Positions 8,844 to 17,792 of a stretch of 64,000 nucleotides of DNA are shown here, in pieces (position 1 is the stretch's first letter; every line of letters starts with the position of its first letter). Made by a program: the position numbers and the translations under genes. The notes under the pieces were generated by a model, which was given only the letters and a program-made list of their open reading frames with translations, had not been told where the DNA came from and did not search any database. This stretch comes from JAVJSU01 sp040219275 (GTDB lineage: Bacteria > Chloroflexota > Anaerolineae > Aggregatilineales > Phototrophicaceae), in the NCBI GenBank assembly GCA_040219275.1, contig JAVJSU010000024.1, positions 186,001-250,000 on the forward strand, given 5' to 3'.

Positions 8844-9575
8844 TTACCCGTTTTCGCTTGTGCGTTTTAGTGAATGTTTTTCAAAGGCTTCTGCTGTCCA
8901 CGGTAGGGCGGGCTTAAAAAAGTGCTCGTGAATGGCATCAGAATAGACGCGGATTTCATATTGTGCGTCTGGTGCACTCCGAAGCCGGATAAAGCGCATC
9001 AAATTGTGAACATCAACCTTAATCACGCCGGTATAGTAAACTGAAAAGCCCGGCAAAAAGAGACGCGCCATTTCCCTCGAAACACCACTTTTCAATGCTT
9101 CTGAATATAGGCGATAGCCTTCGTCATAATGCTTGATGAGCTTATCTGTGAGGGCTTGTGCTTCGTCGGCAGAAACTTCGCCTTCGCTTGCCTGTTTGTT
9201 ATCTGATGATTGTTTGCGCCAAGTATCGGGAATGTAAAAATCATTTTCTTCAAAGGGTGTATAGCGTCCGCTTTGCATATTGATTGAGAATGTCCGATGG
9301 CGTACCAATTGCCAGAAGGTGACGAGCGGTGCTCTCAGTCTGAACTTAAATTCGACCATTTCAAAGGGAGACGTGTGTGCATTCTTAAGAAGATAAAAGA
9401 GGAGTTTCTTATCTTTGTCGTCCCCTTTGCTCTCCCCTAGAAAGCTGACGCGTGCCGCATTGACAATCGCGAGATCGCCAGAGATTTCTGAAGCGGGATG
9501 TGGCATGAGGTCGACGAGTTCAATCCAACCTTTATCCAACACATCAACACGTTTCCCGATGAGTTCCTTTGGCAT
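8844..9575 (-). CDS. thyX: FAD-dependent thymidylate synthase ThyX
   Basis: The 243-residue protein carries the ThyX signature RHRTFSINMQSGRY and the conserved C-terminal region (NLMRFIRLRSAPDAQYEIR). ThyX makes dTMP from dUMP with methylenetetrahydrofolate as carbon donor and NADPH through FAD as reductant. It replaces ThyA, and no thyA is seen here. The gene is last in a run yebC-ruvC-ruvA-thyX, 24 bp after the ruvA stop. A thymidine kinase gene is elsewhere in the window at 42552, so both synthesis and salvage of dTMP appear available. Confidence 0.95.
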   Translation of the reverse strand: MPKELIGKRVDVLDKGWIELVDLMPHPASEISGDLAIVNAARVSFLGESKGDDKDKKLLFYLLKNAHTSPFEMVEFKFRLRAPLVTFWQLVRHRTFSINMQSGRYTPFEENDFYIPDTWRKQSSDNKQASEGEVSADEAQALTDKLIKHYDEGYRLYSEALKSGVSREMARLFLPGFSVYYTGVIKVDVHNLMRFIRLRSAPDAQYEIRVYSDAIHEHFFKPALPWTAEAFEKHSLKRTSENG

Positions 9576-9599
9576 AGATAATCCTTAAGTAGGGTTTGA

Positions 9600-10172
9600 C
9601 TAGGCAAAATATTGAAGTGCTAATTTGACACGTTCTTCGACGACATTTGGCGCGTCTTTTGGTAATGATTGAATTGCTGATTGTGCTTCTACGATGCTGT
9701 AACCGAGTGCGATAAGCGTGTCAATAACGTCGCTGTTTACATCGTCAAACGTGCTGATTGGTGCGGCATCAAGACCCACGATTAATTTGTCTTTTAGCTC
9801 GAACAAGATTTTTTGCGCGGTCTTTTTGCCGATTCCGGGAACGCGGGTAAGTATTTCAGCGCGGTCACTTATGATGGCGTTACGTAAATTGTCAATGCTA
9901 AGTGTACTCAAAATCGCAAGCGCCACCCGCGGACCGACTCCGTTGATGGAGAGCAACGTTTCAAAAAGTTCGCGCTCAGGGATACTCGCAAAGCCATAAA
10001 GCGTTAGCGAATCCTCGCGGACGATGAGATGGGTATGCAGGAATATCTCATCGCCATGAACCGAGTCCATTGTGGATTGTGGAGCGAATACTTTATAGCC
10101 CATGCCATGCACAACGACCACTAGATAATCATGTTCTTTAGAGGCGACTTTGCCTTGAATGGATGCAATCAT
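9600..10172 (-). CDS. ruvA: Holliday junction branch migration protein RuvA
   Basis: The 190-residue protein has the family order: an N-terminal OB fold (MIASIQGKVASKE), tandem helix-hairpin-helix motifs (SINGVGPRVALAIL and RVPGIGKKTAQKIL, about residues 74-125), and a C-terminal three-helix domain that contacts RuvB. RuvA binds four-way DNA junctions and recruits the RuvB motor. It starts two bases after the ruvC stop, so the two are almost certainly cotranscribed. Its partner ruvB is unlinked at 44.5 kb, as in many non-proteobacterial genomes. Confidence 0.96.
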   Translation of the reverse strand: MIASIQGKVASKEHDYLVVVVHGMGYKVFAPQSTMDSVHGDEIFLHTHLIVREDSLTLYGFASIPERELFETLLSINGVGPRVALAILSTLSIDNLRNAIISDRAEILTRVPGIGKKTAQKILFELKDKLIVGLDAAPISTFDDVNSDVIDTLIALGYSIVEAQSAIQSLPKDAPNVVEERVKLALQYFA

Positions 10173-10174
10173 AG

Positions 10175-10666
10175 TTAATATAGGCTCGTATAGTGCATCG
10201 AATGTATGTCTGTGATGGCAATGCCTAGCGCATCTGCCGCATCATCGGGTTTCGGGATTTCTTCCAGACCGAGCAGGGCGCGAACCATCTCCTGCATTTG
10301 CGGTTTACCTGCACCACCATATCCGGTAATGGATTGCTTAACCTGATTTGGTTTATATTCAGCAATCTGTAAATCTGCTTGTGCAAGGGCAAGCAAAATA
10401 ACACCGCGACCCTGTGCAACAGTTATCGCGGTAGTAACGTTCTTAGCGAAGAATAATTCTTCTACGGCGGCGCGATCCGGTTGATGCTGTTTGATGATTC
10501 TGGTAAGTTCGCTGTAGATAATGTTCAAGCGATCCCACATCACATCTTTCGGGTAGGTTTTAATTACGCCAAAATCGATGGCTTGTAACGAACCATCGTT
10601 GAGTTCACGTACTACACCGTAACCGATAGTCGCCGTACCGGGATCAATACCTAAGACTAATGTCAT
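10175..10666 (-). CDS. ruvC: Crossover junction endodeoxyribonuclease RuvC
   Basis: The 163-residue protein begins with the RNase-H-like signature LGIDPGTATIGYGV (catalytic Asp7). It retains the downstream acidic residues in AAVEELFF (Glu) and the C-terminal DDAADALGIA pair. RuvC resolves Holliday junctions by symmetric cleavage. The start codon overlaps the yebC stop by 4 bp (ATGA), giving translational coupling, and ruvA follows at once. Confidence 0.96.
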   Translation of the reverse strand: MTLVLGIDPGTATIGYGVVRELNDGSLQAIDFGVIKTYPKDVMWDRLNIIYSELTRIIKQHQPDRAAVEELFFAKNVTTAITVAQGRGVILLALAQADLQIAEYKPNQVKQSITGYGGAGKPQMQEMVRALLGLEEIPKPDDAADALGIAITDIHSMHYTSLY

Positions 10667-11415
10667 GCGGATTCGAGTGCCGCGACTAAATCATCAGTGA
10701 TGAGTAGGTTAGACGCTACGGATTGCACATCGTCGAGTTCTTCAAGCTGATCGAGGATCCGCATGTTTTTGACCGCGACATCAATAGGTTGTTCAGTTTC
10801 GTTTTGGGGTTCCCAGCGTAATTCTGCCTCATCAATTTCGTAGTTGGCATCAGCTAAGGTCTGTTCCACCGCACCGAACATGTCACGCGGGGTATAGACA
10901 ATAATCATGTCGTCTTCTTCAACAACATCATCTGCGCCGGCTTCTGCCGCAACCATGAATACATCATCAAAATCTAAGTTGCCTTTTTTGAGCGCAATAT
11001 AGCCCTTCATGTCAAATTGCCATGAAACTGATCCATTGGTGGCTAGACTACCGCCGGATTTGTTAAAGACATGCTTTACTTCTGCGAGGGTACGATTTTT
11101 ATTATCGGTGAGCACCTCAACGATGAACGCAATACCATCAATGCCGTACCCTTCATAGGTGAGTTCGTCAAGTTGTCCGCCCTCTAGTTCTCCCGTGCCC
11201 TTTTTGATCGCACGTTCAATATTATCTTTTGGCATATTGGCGGCTTTTGCTTTTGTAATTGCCAGTTTTAACTTGTTGTTTGCATTTTCATCACCACCAC
11301 CTTCACGCGCCGCCATCATAATATCACGGGCGAGGCGCGTAAAGATTTTGCCTCGTTTTGCATCTTCAGCGCCTTTTTTGCGCTTGATTGTTGACCACTT
11401 ACTATGCCCTGACAT
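10663..11415 (-). CDS. yebC: YebC/PmpR-family protein (TACO1 family)
   Basis: The 250-residue protein begins MSGHSKWSTIKRKKGAED, the hallmark of the family. It continues through the conserved NIERAIKKGTGE and acidic E-rich C-terminal domains. Family members have been described as DNA-binding regulators and, for the mitochondrial TACO1 and some bacterial YebC proteins, as factors that help ribosomes through difficult (proline-rich) stretches. The link with ruvC-ruvA is widely conserved. A GGAG ribosome-binding site precedes the ATG at 11415. This is the first gene of the four-gene minus-strand unit ending with thyX. Confidence 0.95.
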   Translation of the reverse strand: MSGHSKWSTIKRKKGAEDAKRGKIFTRLARDIMMAAREGGGDENANNKLKLAITKAKAANMPKDNIERAIKKGTGELEGGQLDELTYEGYGIDGIAFIVEVLTDNKNRTLAEVKHVFNKSGGSLATNGSVSWQFDMKGYIALKKGNLDFDDVFMVAAEAGADDVVEEDDMIIVYTPRDMFGAVEQTLADANYEIDEAELRWEPQNETEQPIDVAVKNMRILDQLEELDDVQSVASNLLITDDLVAALESA

Positions 11416-11513
11416 GGGTTGTCTCCACGAATATATTCTAAATTTTTCTGGCTAATTATACATAAATCATACAGCATAGTCGAGATGGTTACCTCTAAAA
11501 GTTCGTCGTCCTA

Positions 11514-11522
11514 TGCTATAAT
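11514..11522 (+). promoter_or_regulatory. Extended -10 promoter candidate (TGCTATAAT)
   Basis: A TG-N-TATAAT element sits 34 bp before the ATG of the FecR-like gene; the -35 position has no good match. An extended -10 can work without a strong -35. It lies in the divergent gap between yebC and the downstream operon. Confidence 0.5.
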
Positions 11523-11555
11523 GCCATCCGAGCAAAAACAGTCGGAGAAATATAG

Positions 11556-12962
11556 ATGGCTGAATCGCTACTTAATCGAGAACAGATAAAACCTGATATC
11601 AGAGTCAATCCAGAGCGTGCGGCATGGGGAGTCATCCTTTTATCGTTTGCGCTCTTTTGTGTTATTTGCGCGACGACCACAATCGGTCTGCAATGGTTCT
11701 TCTTCCAGTCGACTGTTTCCTTATCCGTAACGCTTCAACCAAGCAAAGGCACAACTAGCTTGCGTGATTCTGCGGGGCGTGAAGATGCGGTACGTTCCAG
11801 CCAATTTATGACGATTGGTGATTTTGTTGGGACGGATACTACCGTTGAACGCTCACAAACGTCGCTCGTATTTCAGGATACGGAACGATTTGTGGCGATG
11901 GTCACGCTAAAAGAGAGTACCTCACTTAATGTAAGAAATGCGTCGCGTCCACGCTTTCAGTGGGGTGGGCAAGATTACCAGATTGATCTCTTCAACGTGC
12001 TGGGTGAGCTTGAAATCCGCATTGAGGATGACTTAAGCCGTGATATTGAAATGAATATTTATTCTCCGCAAGGAACATGGATACGCCTTGGTGACGCAGG
12101 GCGGTATGCGGTAACTGTATCGACTGACCGTGTATCAGTTACAAATTGGGAAGGCGAGGCAATATTAGTTGTGCCAAATTCTGGAATTCAGGCTCGCTCA
12201 ATACCGGTTGGTCAGCGTGCCATCGTTAACGGCGCGGCGGGAACGGCTATTGAGGTTACTGATGCGCCGATAAACCTGTTACGAAATAACCAGCTTGCCT
12301 TTTTTACGCCGAATAATTTAGAAAGTGGCGATGTTTCTACCGCCAGCATGATTGGATGGGGGTGCACTTACGAACCAGGGAATACTGCGCCTCGTGGTGA
12401 ACATCTTGCAGGCTTTGCGCCGGATGGTCAACGTGCTTTAGAGTTAGTAAGAACAGGGGCAACGGCTACTGGACGTACTGGCTGTAATCAATCGATTGGT
12501 GATCCGATTGCTGGGTACAATGTCGTCAATTTTAATACACTGGAATTGCAAATTTCATTGTATATTCAGCATCAATCGATTGGTGCGTGTGGGATCGCCG
12601 CGACAGAATGTCCGCTAATGATAGAAATTACCTATATTGATGACACAGGTACTGAACGAACGCGTTATCATGGCATATATGCGGAACGCAATGATAATAA
12701 TTACCCTTTGCTGTGTGATAGTTGTGTTCAACTACCTGTGCTAATCCAAAAGAATGCGTGGTATATCTATAACAGTGGGAATTTGTTTGATTTGCTTCAA
12801 CTACCAAATCCTGATCCAGATCAACCGCCCATTCGTATTCGTGCGATCAAAAAAATCAGAATCTATGCTTCTGGACATGAATACGATGTGTTCGTTAATG
12901 ATGTGTCCCTTTTAGCGTGGAACGAAGCTCTGCCTGTGGATGATACTGCCAGTGGTGGATAA
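11556..12962 (+). CDS. Membrane-anchored FecR-like beta-domain protein
   Basis: This 468-residue protein has one transmembrane helix near the N-terminus (about residues 26-50) and then an extracytoplasmic region, giving N-in/C-out topology. Residues of about 130-235 (LNVRNASRPRF..., GRYAVTVSTDRVSVTNWEGEA, VPVGQRAIV-like turn) resemble the FecR/DUF4880-type beta domain used for sensing or scaffold roles. The C-terminal half (about 250-465) looks like a carbohydrate-binding-like beta sandwich with several paired cysteines. No sigma factor is adjacent, so classical FecR signalling is not supported. Its last 23 bp overlap the start of the glycosyltransferase gene, so a joint surface role is likely. 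A GGAGAA ribosome-binding site precedes the start. Confidence 0.72.
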   Translation: MAESLLNREQIKPDIRVNPERAAWGVILLSFALFCVICATTTIGLQWFFFQSTVSLSVTLQPSKGTTSLRDSAGREDAVRSSQFMTIGDFVGTDTTVERSQTSLVFQDTERFVAMVTLKESTSLNVRNASRPRFQWGGQDYQIDLFNVLGELEIRIEDDLSRDIEMNIYSPQGTWIRLGDAGRYAVTVSTDRVSVTNWEGEAILVVPNSGIQARSIPVGQRAIVNGAAGTAIEVTDAPINLLRNNQLAFFTPNNLESGDVSTASMIGWGCTYEPGNTAPRGEHLAGFAPDGQRALELVRTGATATGRTGCNQSIGDPIAGYNVVNFNTLELQISLYIQHQSIGACGIAATECPLMIEITYIDDTGTERTRYHGIYAERNDNNYPLLCDSCVQLPVLIQKNAWYIYNSGNLFDLLQLPNPDPDQPPIRIRAIKKIRIYASGHEYDVFVNDVSLLAWNEALPVDDTASGG

Positions 12963-14928
12963 GCCGGCACGATCAGATCGCTGGTTGGATTTTCTGGCGA
13001 TATTTGTTCTTTTTGTTGTCGCCAGCTACCTACGAATTGGGGATGCGGGTATCATAGAATACAAGCGCGATGAGGCGAATTTGTCTCAGTTGGCGCTTGA
13101 ATTCGCACATGGTGAGAATTTCCCACTGCTGGGTATTGGTTCGTCGGTTGGCTTTCCAAACGCGCCTATCAACGTGTATGTCCTCGCATTCCCATATCTC
13201 ATAACAGATAATCCACAATTTGCGACGCAGTTTATCGGATTGCTCAATGTCGTTGCTGTCCTGATGACCTATGGTATTGCACGGCGGTATTGCAACCCAT
13301 TGATTGCATTTGGGATGACACTGCTTTATGCCGTAAGTCCATGGTCGTTGATCTTTTCCCGCAAAATTTGGGCGCAGAATATGCTTCCGCCGTTTATAGT
13401 CGGTGTCGTCATCACCGGAATTCTTGGCTTTGTGAGCGGTAAACGTTGGGCGCAATGGTTGCATTTACCGTTACTCGTCATCGTTGGGCAAATTCATTAT
13501 GCCGCTTTTGTGATCCTCACTTCGTCGGTTTATCTGATTTGGCAGGGAAGGCGAAATCTCACGCGTGCATTCTGGTTGAGTATAATCCCCGCAATTTTGC
13601 TGACCTTGCCGTATTTGATTGGCTTGCAACAGGCAAATTTATTGAGTGCAGATACGCTTCGTGAAGCAATGAATACTGCAAACGCCGTTAATACTGCAAA
13701 TGCAGAATCGGAGACTTTAATTACGTTTGATGCCGTAGATGGCGCGGCAATCTTAATTTCGGGAACGCAAATCCACTCACTTGCTGGAGCAGAACGCTTT
13801 CTGGATTATCTCGACACTGTTCCCGACGTGTATCCGATTTTCAATTTGCTTGCATTAGCACTCGTATTGTCGACGCTGTGGCTAATCTATCGTAGTCTAT
13901 TTCAATCTGATTCCCGAACGCCGATTGACGTAGCCGTATTGCTCTGGCTGATTTTCCCGATTTTCGCCTTTTCATTGTCGTGGACACCATTCTACATTCA
14001 TTATTTGATTCCGATCTTTCCCGCCGCGTTTCTAGTAATTGGCTTTTCATTGCAAGATGTGCATTTAAGACTCCAGAAAATGGATCGTGTGTACGCGCAA
14101 TTTGGCAGTGCGGCTGTTTTAGTTGGCGCGGTGAGCGTTATCATATTTTTGCAGGTATTGCTTTGGTCAAGATTATTAGTTTTTCTCGACGAAGAATACA
14201 CGCCTGACGGATTTGGCACACCGATCCATTACCTACTAGATGTACGAGATTTTGTTTTGGAACGTTCAGCGACGCAGGTGATTGGTGATTTGGGCGGGCA
14301 GGCAATCGGGTTCGATGGCGAACCGTCCGTGTGGAATACATTGCTATTTTCGGTAGATCATGTGCGTTTTCAGGACGCAAACACAGATGTTTTTCCCGCA
14401 GACACATCCGTTTTATTGACAAGAGATTGTGATACCGCGGAGATCAGCAACAGCGATGTTTTTCCACTGCGTCATCTTGATGAAGGCTGTTATGCCGTCT
14501 CGGAGCGATTGTCATCTGACCTTGATCTGACCCGTTATGATGCAATTGATCGTACTCAGCCTTCCCGATTTGCCAATGGTGTTGAAATTTTAGCGTATGA
14601 TTGGGATGAGTCAGACGGTTGTCTTCAACTTGTGTGGGAAATTACGCAAACGACTCAGGAAGACTATATGTTTGCCGTGCATTTTTCGGACGAAAATGGC
14701 AATGGGATCGGTAATGCGGATGGCTTATCGTGGTTCGGACGTTATTGGTTGCCAGGTGATCGGGTGGTACGGCGTTTTTGCCTTGCCCATCAGATCGATT
14801 CAATTGCAGAAGTTGGAATCGGCATGTATACCTATGATGGCACGAACTTTTACAATGTCGATTTACTGGACGAAAGTAATGTACCTGCCGGACAGACCTT
14901 CGTGATTTCATTACGTTCAGAATCCTAA
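12940..14928 (+). CDS. GT39/ArnT-type membrane glycosyltransferase
   Basis: The 662-residue protein has about 10-12 hydrophobic helices in residues 10-430 and a soluble C-terminal domain. The first extracytoplasmic loop holds the GT-C signature acidic pair in YKRDEANL (about residues 38-45), the site of the catalytic acid in polyprenyl-phosphate-sugar-using transferases of the PMT/ArnT group. Such enzymes move a sugar from a lipid-linked donor to a protein or glycan outside the membrane; the acceptor is unknown. The ATG at 12940 lies inside the preceding gene, indicating translational coupling. The gene ends 12 bp inside the convergent radC gene. Confidence 0.8.
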   Translation: MILPVVDKPARSDRWLDFLAIFVLFVVASYLRIGDAGIIEYKRDEANLSQLALEFAHGENFPLLGIGSSVGFPNAPINVYVLAFPYLITDNPQFATQFIGLLNVVAVLMTYGIARRYCNPLIAFGMTLLYAVSPWSLIFSRKIWAQNMLPPFIVGVVITGILGFVSGKRWAQWLHLPLLVIVGQIHYAAFVILTSSVYLIWQGRRNLTRAFWLSIIPAILLTLPYLIGLQQANLLSADTLREAMNTANAVNTANAESETLITFDAVDGAAILISGTQIHSLAGAERFLDYLDTVPDVYPIFNLLALALVLSTLWLIYRSLFQSDSRTPIDVAVLLWLIFPIFAFSLSWTPFYIHYLIPIFPAAFLVIGFSLQDVHLRLQKMDRVYAQFGSAAVLVGAVSVIIFLQVLLWSRLLVFLDEEYTPDGFGTPIHYLLDVRDFVLERSATQVIGDLGGQAIGFDGEPSVWNTLLFSVDHVRFQDANTDVFPADTSVLLTRDCDTAEISNSDVFPLRHLDEGCYAVSERLSSDLDLTRYDAIDRTQPSRFANGVEILAYDWDESDGCLQLVWEITQTTQEDYMFAVHFSDENGNGIGNADGLSWFGRYWLPGDRVVRRFCLAHQIDSIAEVGIGMYTYDGTNFYNVDLLDESNVPAGQTFVISLRSES

Positions 14929-15597
14929 TTTCAATTCTTTGAGAGAACACCAATCCTCATTCCCGATAATAAGATGATCCACGAACACGATGTCTAGAAG
15001 TTTACCCGCCTTTAGCAATGCCCTTGTCAGTTCAATATCTTCAGGTGAGGGCGTGGCATCCCCGGATGGGTGATTATGGACAAGGATTAGAGCGGGAGCG
15101 TTGCGGATGATCGCTTCCCGATAGATTTCCGAAGTTCGCAATACTGCCGCGTTGACCGTCCCAATGTATACTGTTGGAACGGCAATAACGCGTCGTGCGT
15201 TGTCCAACAGTATGACACGGATATGTTCCTGATTGAGTCTGCGCATATCCAGCATCAATTGTGCGGCATCTTCGGCATTTTTGATAATTGGACGGTTATC
15301 GGCACGATAGGTAGATAACCGATTGCCGATTTCGATAGCGATTGTTATTTGCCGTGCGCTGAATTCGTCAATACCAACACTCATAATATCTTCGGCTGAA
15401 CGTTGACACAGACTCTGTAAACCACCGAAGTGAAGCAAGAGCGATTGACAAAGCGCATGAGCAATATCAAGCTCCATATAAGGCGCGATGAGATTTGCAA
15501 GCAAAGTTGTATCGCTTGCCATATGTGTAGGGTTGGTTGGTTCGGTGAGGTCAGGTTTGGGGTTAGATGTGTTCACAAGTCCGCATTTGAACTCCAT
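14917..15597 (-). CDS. radC: RadC/JAB-domain protein
   Basis: The 226-residue protein matches the RadC family: an N-terminal helix-hairpin-helix-like region (about 30-95) and a JAMM metal-binding domain with Glu124, His174 and His176 (LVHNHPSGD) and Asp187. The family name comes from a historical DNA-repair assignment; the real function is unsettled. The ATG at 15597 has a poor ribosome-binding site. An in-frame ATG at residue 26 (MASDTTLL) would give a protein of more usual length, so the true start may be there. The 3' end overlaps the convergent glycosyltransferase gene by 12 bp. Confidence 0.88.
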   Translation of the reverse strand: MEFKCGLVNTSNPKPDLTEPTNPTHMASDTTLLANLIAPYMELDIAHALCQSLLLHFGGLQSLCQRSAEDIMSVGIDEFSARQITIAIEIGNRLSTYRADNRPIIKNAEDAAQLMLDMRRLNQEHIRVILLDNARRVIAVPTVYIGTVNAAVLRTSEIYREAIIRNAPALILVHNHPSGDATPSPEDIELTRALLKAGKLLDIVFVDHLIIGNEDWCSLKELKLGF

Positions 15598-15653
15598 TTT
15601 GTAAAGTCATTTAGATTGTAGCATTGACATTGATTGCGCGGTAATGGTGTGGT

Positions 15654-15662
15654 TGCTATACT
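15654..15662 (+). promoter_or_regulatory. Extended -10 promoter candidate (TTGCTATACT)
   Basis: A TG-N-TATACT element lies about 35 bp before the zinc-ribbon gene at 15697. A consensus TTGACA at 15624-15629 is 27 bp away, too far to act as its -35, so the extended -10 is the main evidence. Confidence 0.45.
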
Positions 15663-15696
15663 TTTTTGTTGAATTCCATATTGTATAGGTGGCAAA

Positions 15697-16290
15697 ATGT
15701 TCGGTATTAACTTCGGCGAGTCCGGTGATTTATTAACAGTAGGCAGTATTTACGTCGGGATTATTTTTGCGGCGTTCTGGTTAGCCATGATTGTGTGGAC
15801 ATATCGCGATATTCGTGCTCGTTCGCGGGATTCGCTGGTTCAGTTAGGGTCTGCCGGATTGGTCGCCCTGTTAACTGTGCCGGGATGGTTCATCTATATG
15901 CTTTTGCGCCCGCGTGAGACGCTCTCTGAGTCATATGAACGTTCGCTTGAAGAAGAAGCTTTGTTACAAGAAATTGAAGAGAAACCATCATGTCCCGGTT
16001 GTGGGCAACGTGTGCAAGGCGATTGGCAAGCCTGCCCCCATTGTCATACGCGTTTGAAAAAATCCTGTATTTCCTGCGGCTATTTGATGGAATTATCGTG
16101 GAATCTTTGCCCAAGTTGCGCTACGGTGCAAAATATGAATTCACAGGATGATCTTGGATTGGATTACACTAATTATGCTCAACCGAGTAAACCCCAACCC
16201 CGTATTTCTGTAAAACAAAGCGGCTCAACAAAACAATCACGTTCTGCCGAGCCGGTTGAATTCATGGATACTGAAGATTATGAATATTAG
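15697..16290 (+). CDS. Membrane protein with double zinc ribbon
   Basis: The 197-residue protein has two hydrophobic helices (about residues 17-37 and 48-68). A cytoplasmic domain follows with two zinc-ribbon units built from CPGCGQ/CPHCH and CISCG/CPSCA (residues about 98-142). The C-terminal 50 residues are a disordered Gln/Ser/Pro tail. Double zinc ribbons (DZR type) usually mediate protein or nucleic-acid contacts rather than catalysis. An AGGTGG ribosome-binding site precedes the ATG. Function unknown. It converges on pyk with only 10 bp between the stops. Confidence 0.78.
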   Translation: MFGINFGESGDLLTVGSIYVGIIFAAFWLAMIVWTYRDIRARSRDSLVQLGSAGLVALLTVPGWFIYMLLRPRETLSESYERSLEEEALLQEIEEKPSCPGCGQRVQGDWQACPHCHTRLKKSCISCGYLMELSWNLCPSCATVQNMNSQDDLGLDYTNYAQPSKPQPRISVKQSGSTKQSRSAEPVEFMDTEDYEY

Positions 16291-16303
16291 GCGAATAAGC
16301 CTA
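16288..16303. terminator. Small palindrome holding both convergent stop codons
   Basis: The sequence TAGGC-GAATAA-GCCTA places the TAG of the zinc-ribbon gene in one arm and the TAG of pyk (minus strand) in the other. The 5-bp stem is short; a T-rich stretch (GATTTT) follows on the plus strand only. It may be a weak terminator or simply the result of tight convergent packing. Confidence 0.35.
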
Positions 16304-17782
16304 GATTTTACTGCTTTCGCCGATGCGGTGGATTTTGAGCATATTGGTTTGCCCGCCGACACCAAACGGAACGCCTGCAATAATGATTACCATGTCACCT
16401 AAGCTGACGAGCGATGAATCAAGCCCTGCTTTAGAGATGACTGTAAGCATTTCATCAATCGTACTAAAGTGCGGGATCATGAGCGGCACAACGCCCCACA
16501 CAAGCGCCATACGCCGGAAGGTTACCTCATTCGGTGTCATGCACAGAATAGGTGTGCGAGGGCGTTCACGGGCAACACGTCTTGCTGTATAGCCTGTGAG
16601 AGTCGTCGTCACAATCGCGCGTGGACTGAGTGCTTCAGAAATATGGTAGGTCGCTTCGCTGATGGCATCTGAACTACCGTCATTGCCATCTTCCGCTTGG
16701 AACGTTTGTAAATTCCATTGTTGCGGGCGATTTTGCCAGACGTGTTGTTCGGCAATTGCGGCGATGGTTGCCATTGTCTCCACTGATTCTACCGGAAACT
16801 TCCCTGCCGCTGATTCGTTACTGAGCATCACTGCGTCAGTACCATCGACGATTGCGTTATACACGTCGCTTGCTTCTGCGCGGGTAGGGCGGGGACTATC
16901 CACCATCGAACTAAGCATCTGTGTTGCGGTAATAACAGGGGTGCTTGCCGCATTACATAGGCGGATAATTCGCTTCTGATGGAACGGAACCTCTTCTGCT
17001 GGAGTTTCTAGCCCAAGATCACCGCGAGCAACCATGATGCCTTCACAAACATCAATAATTTCTTGAATGTTTTCCAGGGCTTCATGTTTTTCGATTTTTG
17101 CGATGATTGCGGCTTCGCCATCAAGGTGGCGCATGAGCCAGCGCAATTCACGAATGTCATCCGCAGAACGGACAAATGACATGGCGATGTAGTCCGTATT
17201 CTTAAACAGCGAAAATTCGATGTCTTTACGATCTTTATCGGTGATTGCCGAAAGTGTTAAGAACGCATTCGGTGCCATCACGCCTTTACGCGATGTCAGC
17301 GTGCCATCAATTACAACCTCACAGATAAGTGAACGTCCGGTTGTTTCCTTTACCATGAATTCAAGGTTTCCGTCATCAAGCAATAGTTGCATTCCTGCTT
17401 TGATGTCACGAATGAATTCAGGATGAGGCAAGCTGACGATGTTGTTGGTGCCATCTGCCTCATCAAGCGTAAGGGTAATGAGATCGTGCTTTTTCATCTC
17501 AATTGGCTTGGTAACCTTGCCAATGCGAATCTTTGGACCCTGAATATCGCACATAATGGCAACAACAACACCTTCTTCATCCGCAACTTTGCGAACGGTG
17601 TCTATAGTCTGGCTATGGGTCTCATGTTCACCATGAGAAAAATTAATACGTGCAACATTCATGCCGGCGCGGATCATGAGACGAATAGTATCTTCATCCC
17701 ATGATGCTGGACCGATAGTGGCAACGATTTTTGTGCGTTTGGTATCAAGCTGATTGCCGAGCACGATCTGTCCTTTCGTCAA
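16301..17782 (-). CDS. pyk: Pyruvate kinase
   Basis: The 493-residue protein begins with TKIVATIGPAS and has the catalytic barrel motifs MNVARINFSHG, the K-containing signature IIAKIEKHEALENIQEI (about residues 225-241), and VARGDLGLE for metal and substrate binding. The C-terminal allosteric domain is present (about 350-493). It makes ATP and pyruvate from phosphoenolpyruvate and ADP in the cytosol. It follows the enolase gene by 10 bp, so two consecutive steps of lower glycolysis are cotranscribed. Confidence 0.96.
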   Translation of the reverse strand: MTKGQIVLGNQLDTKRTKIVATIGPASWDEDTIRLMIRAGMNVARINFSHGEHETHSQTIDTVRKVADEEGVVVAIMCDIQGPKIRIGKVTKPIEMKKHDLITLTLDEADGTNNIVSLPHPEFIRDIKAGMQLLLDDGNLEFMVKETTGRSLICEVVIDGTLTSRKGVMAPNAFLTLSAITDKDRKDIEFSLFKNTDYIAMSFVRSADDIRELRWLMRHLDGEAAIIAKIEKHEALENIQEIIDVCEGIMVARGDLGLETPAEEVPFHQKRIIRLCNAASTPVITATQMLSSMVDSPRPTRAEASDVYNAIVDGTDAVMLSNESAAGKFPVESVETMATIAAIAEQHVWQNRPQQWNLQTFQAEDGNDGSSDAISEATYHISEALSPRAIVTTTLTGYTARRVARERPRTPILCMTPNEVTFRRMALVWGVVPLMIPHFSTIDEMLTVISKAGLDSSLVSLGDMVIIIAGVPFGVGGQTNMLKIHRIGESSKI

Positions 17783-17792
17783 TTAACGGCTT

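Noticed and set aside
13030..14953. Several open frames antisense to the glycosyltransferase gene
   Set aside because: They have no family pattern or ribosome-binding sites; the plus-strand frame has clear membrane helices and a GT-C motif.
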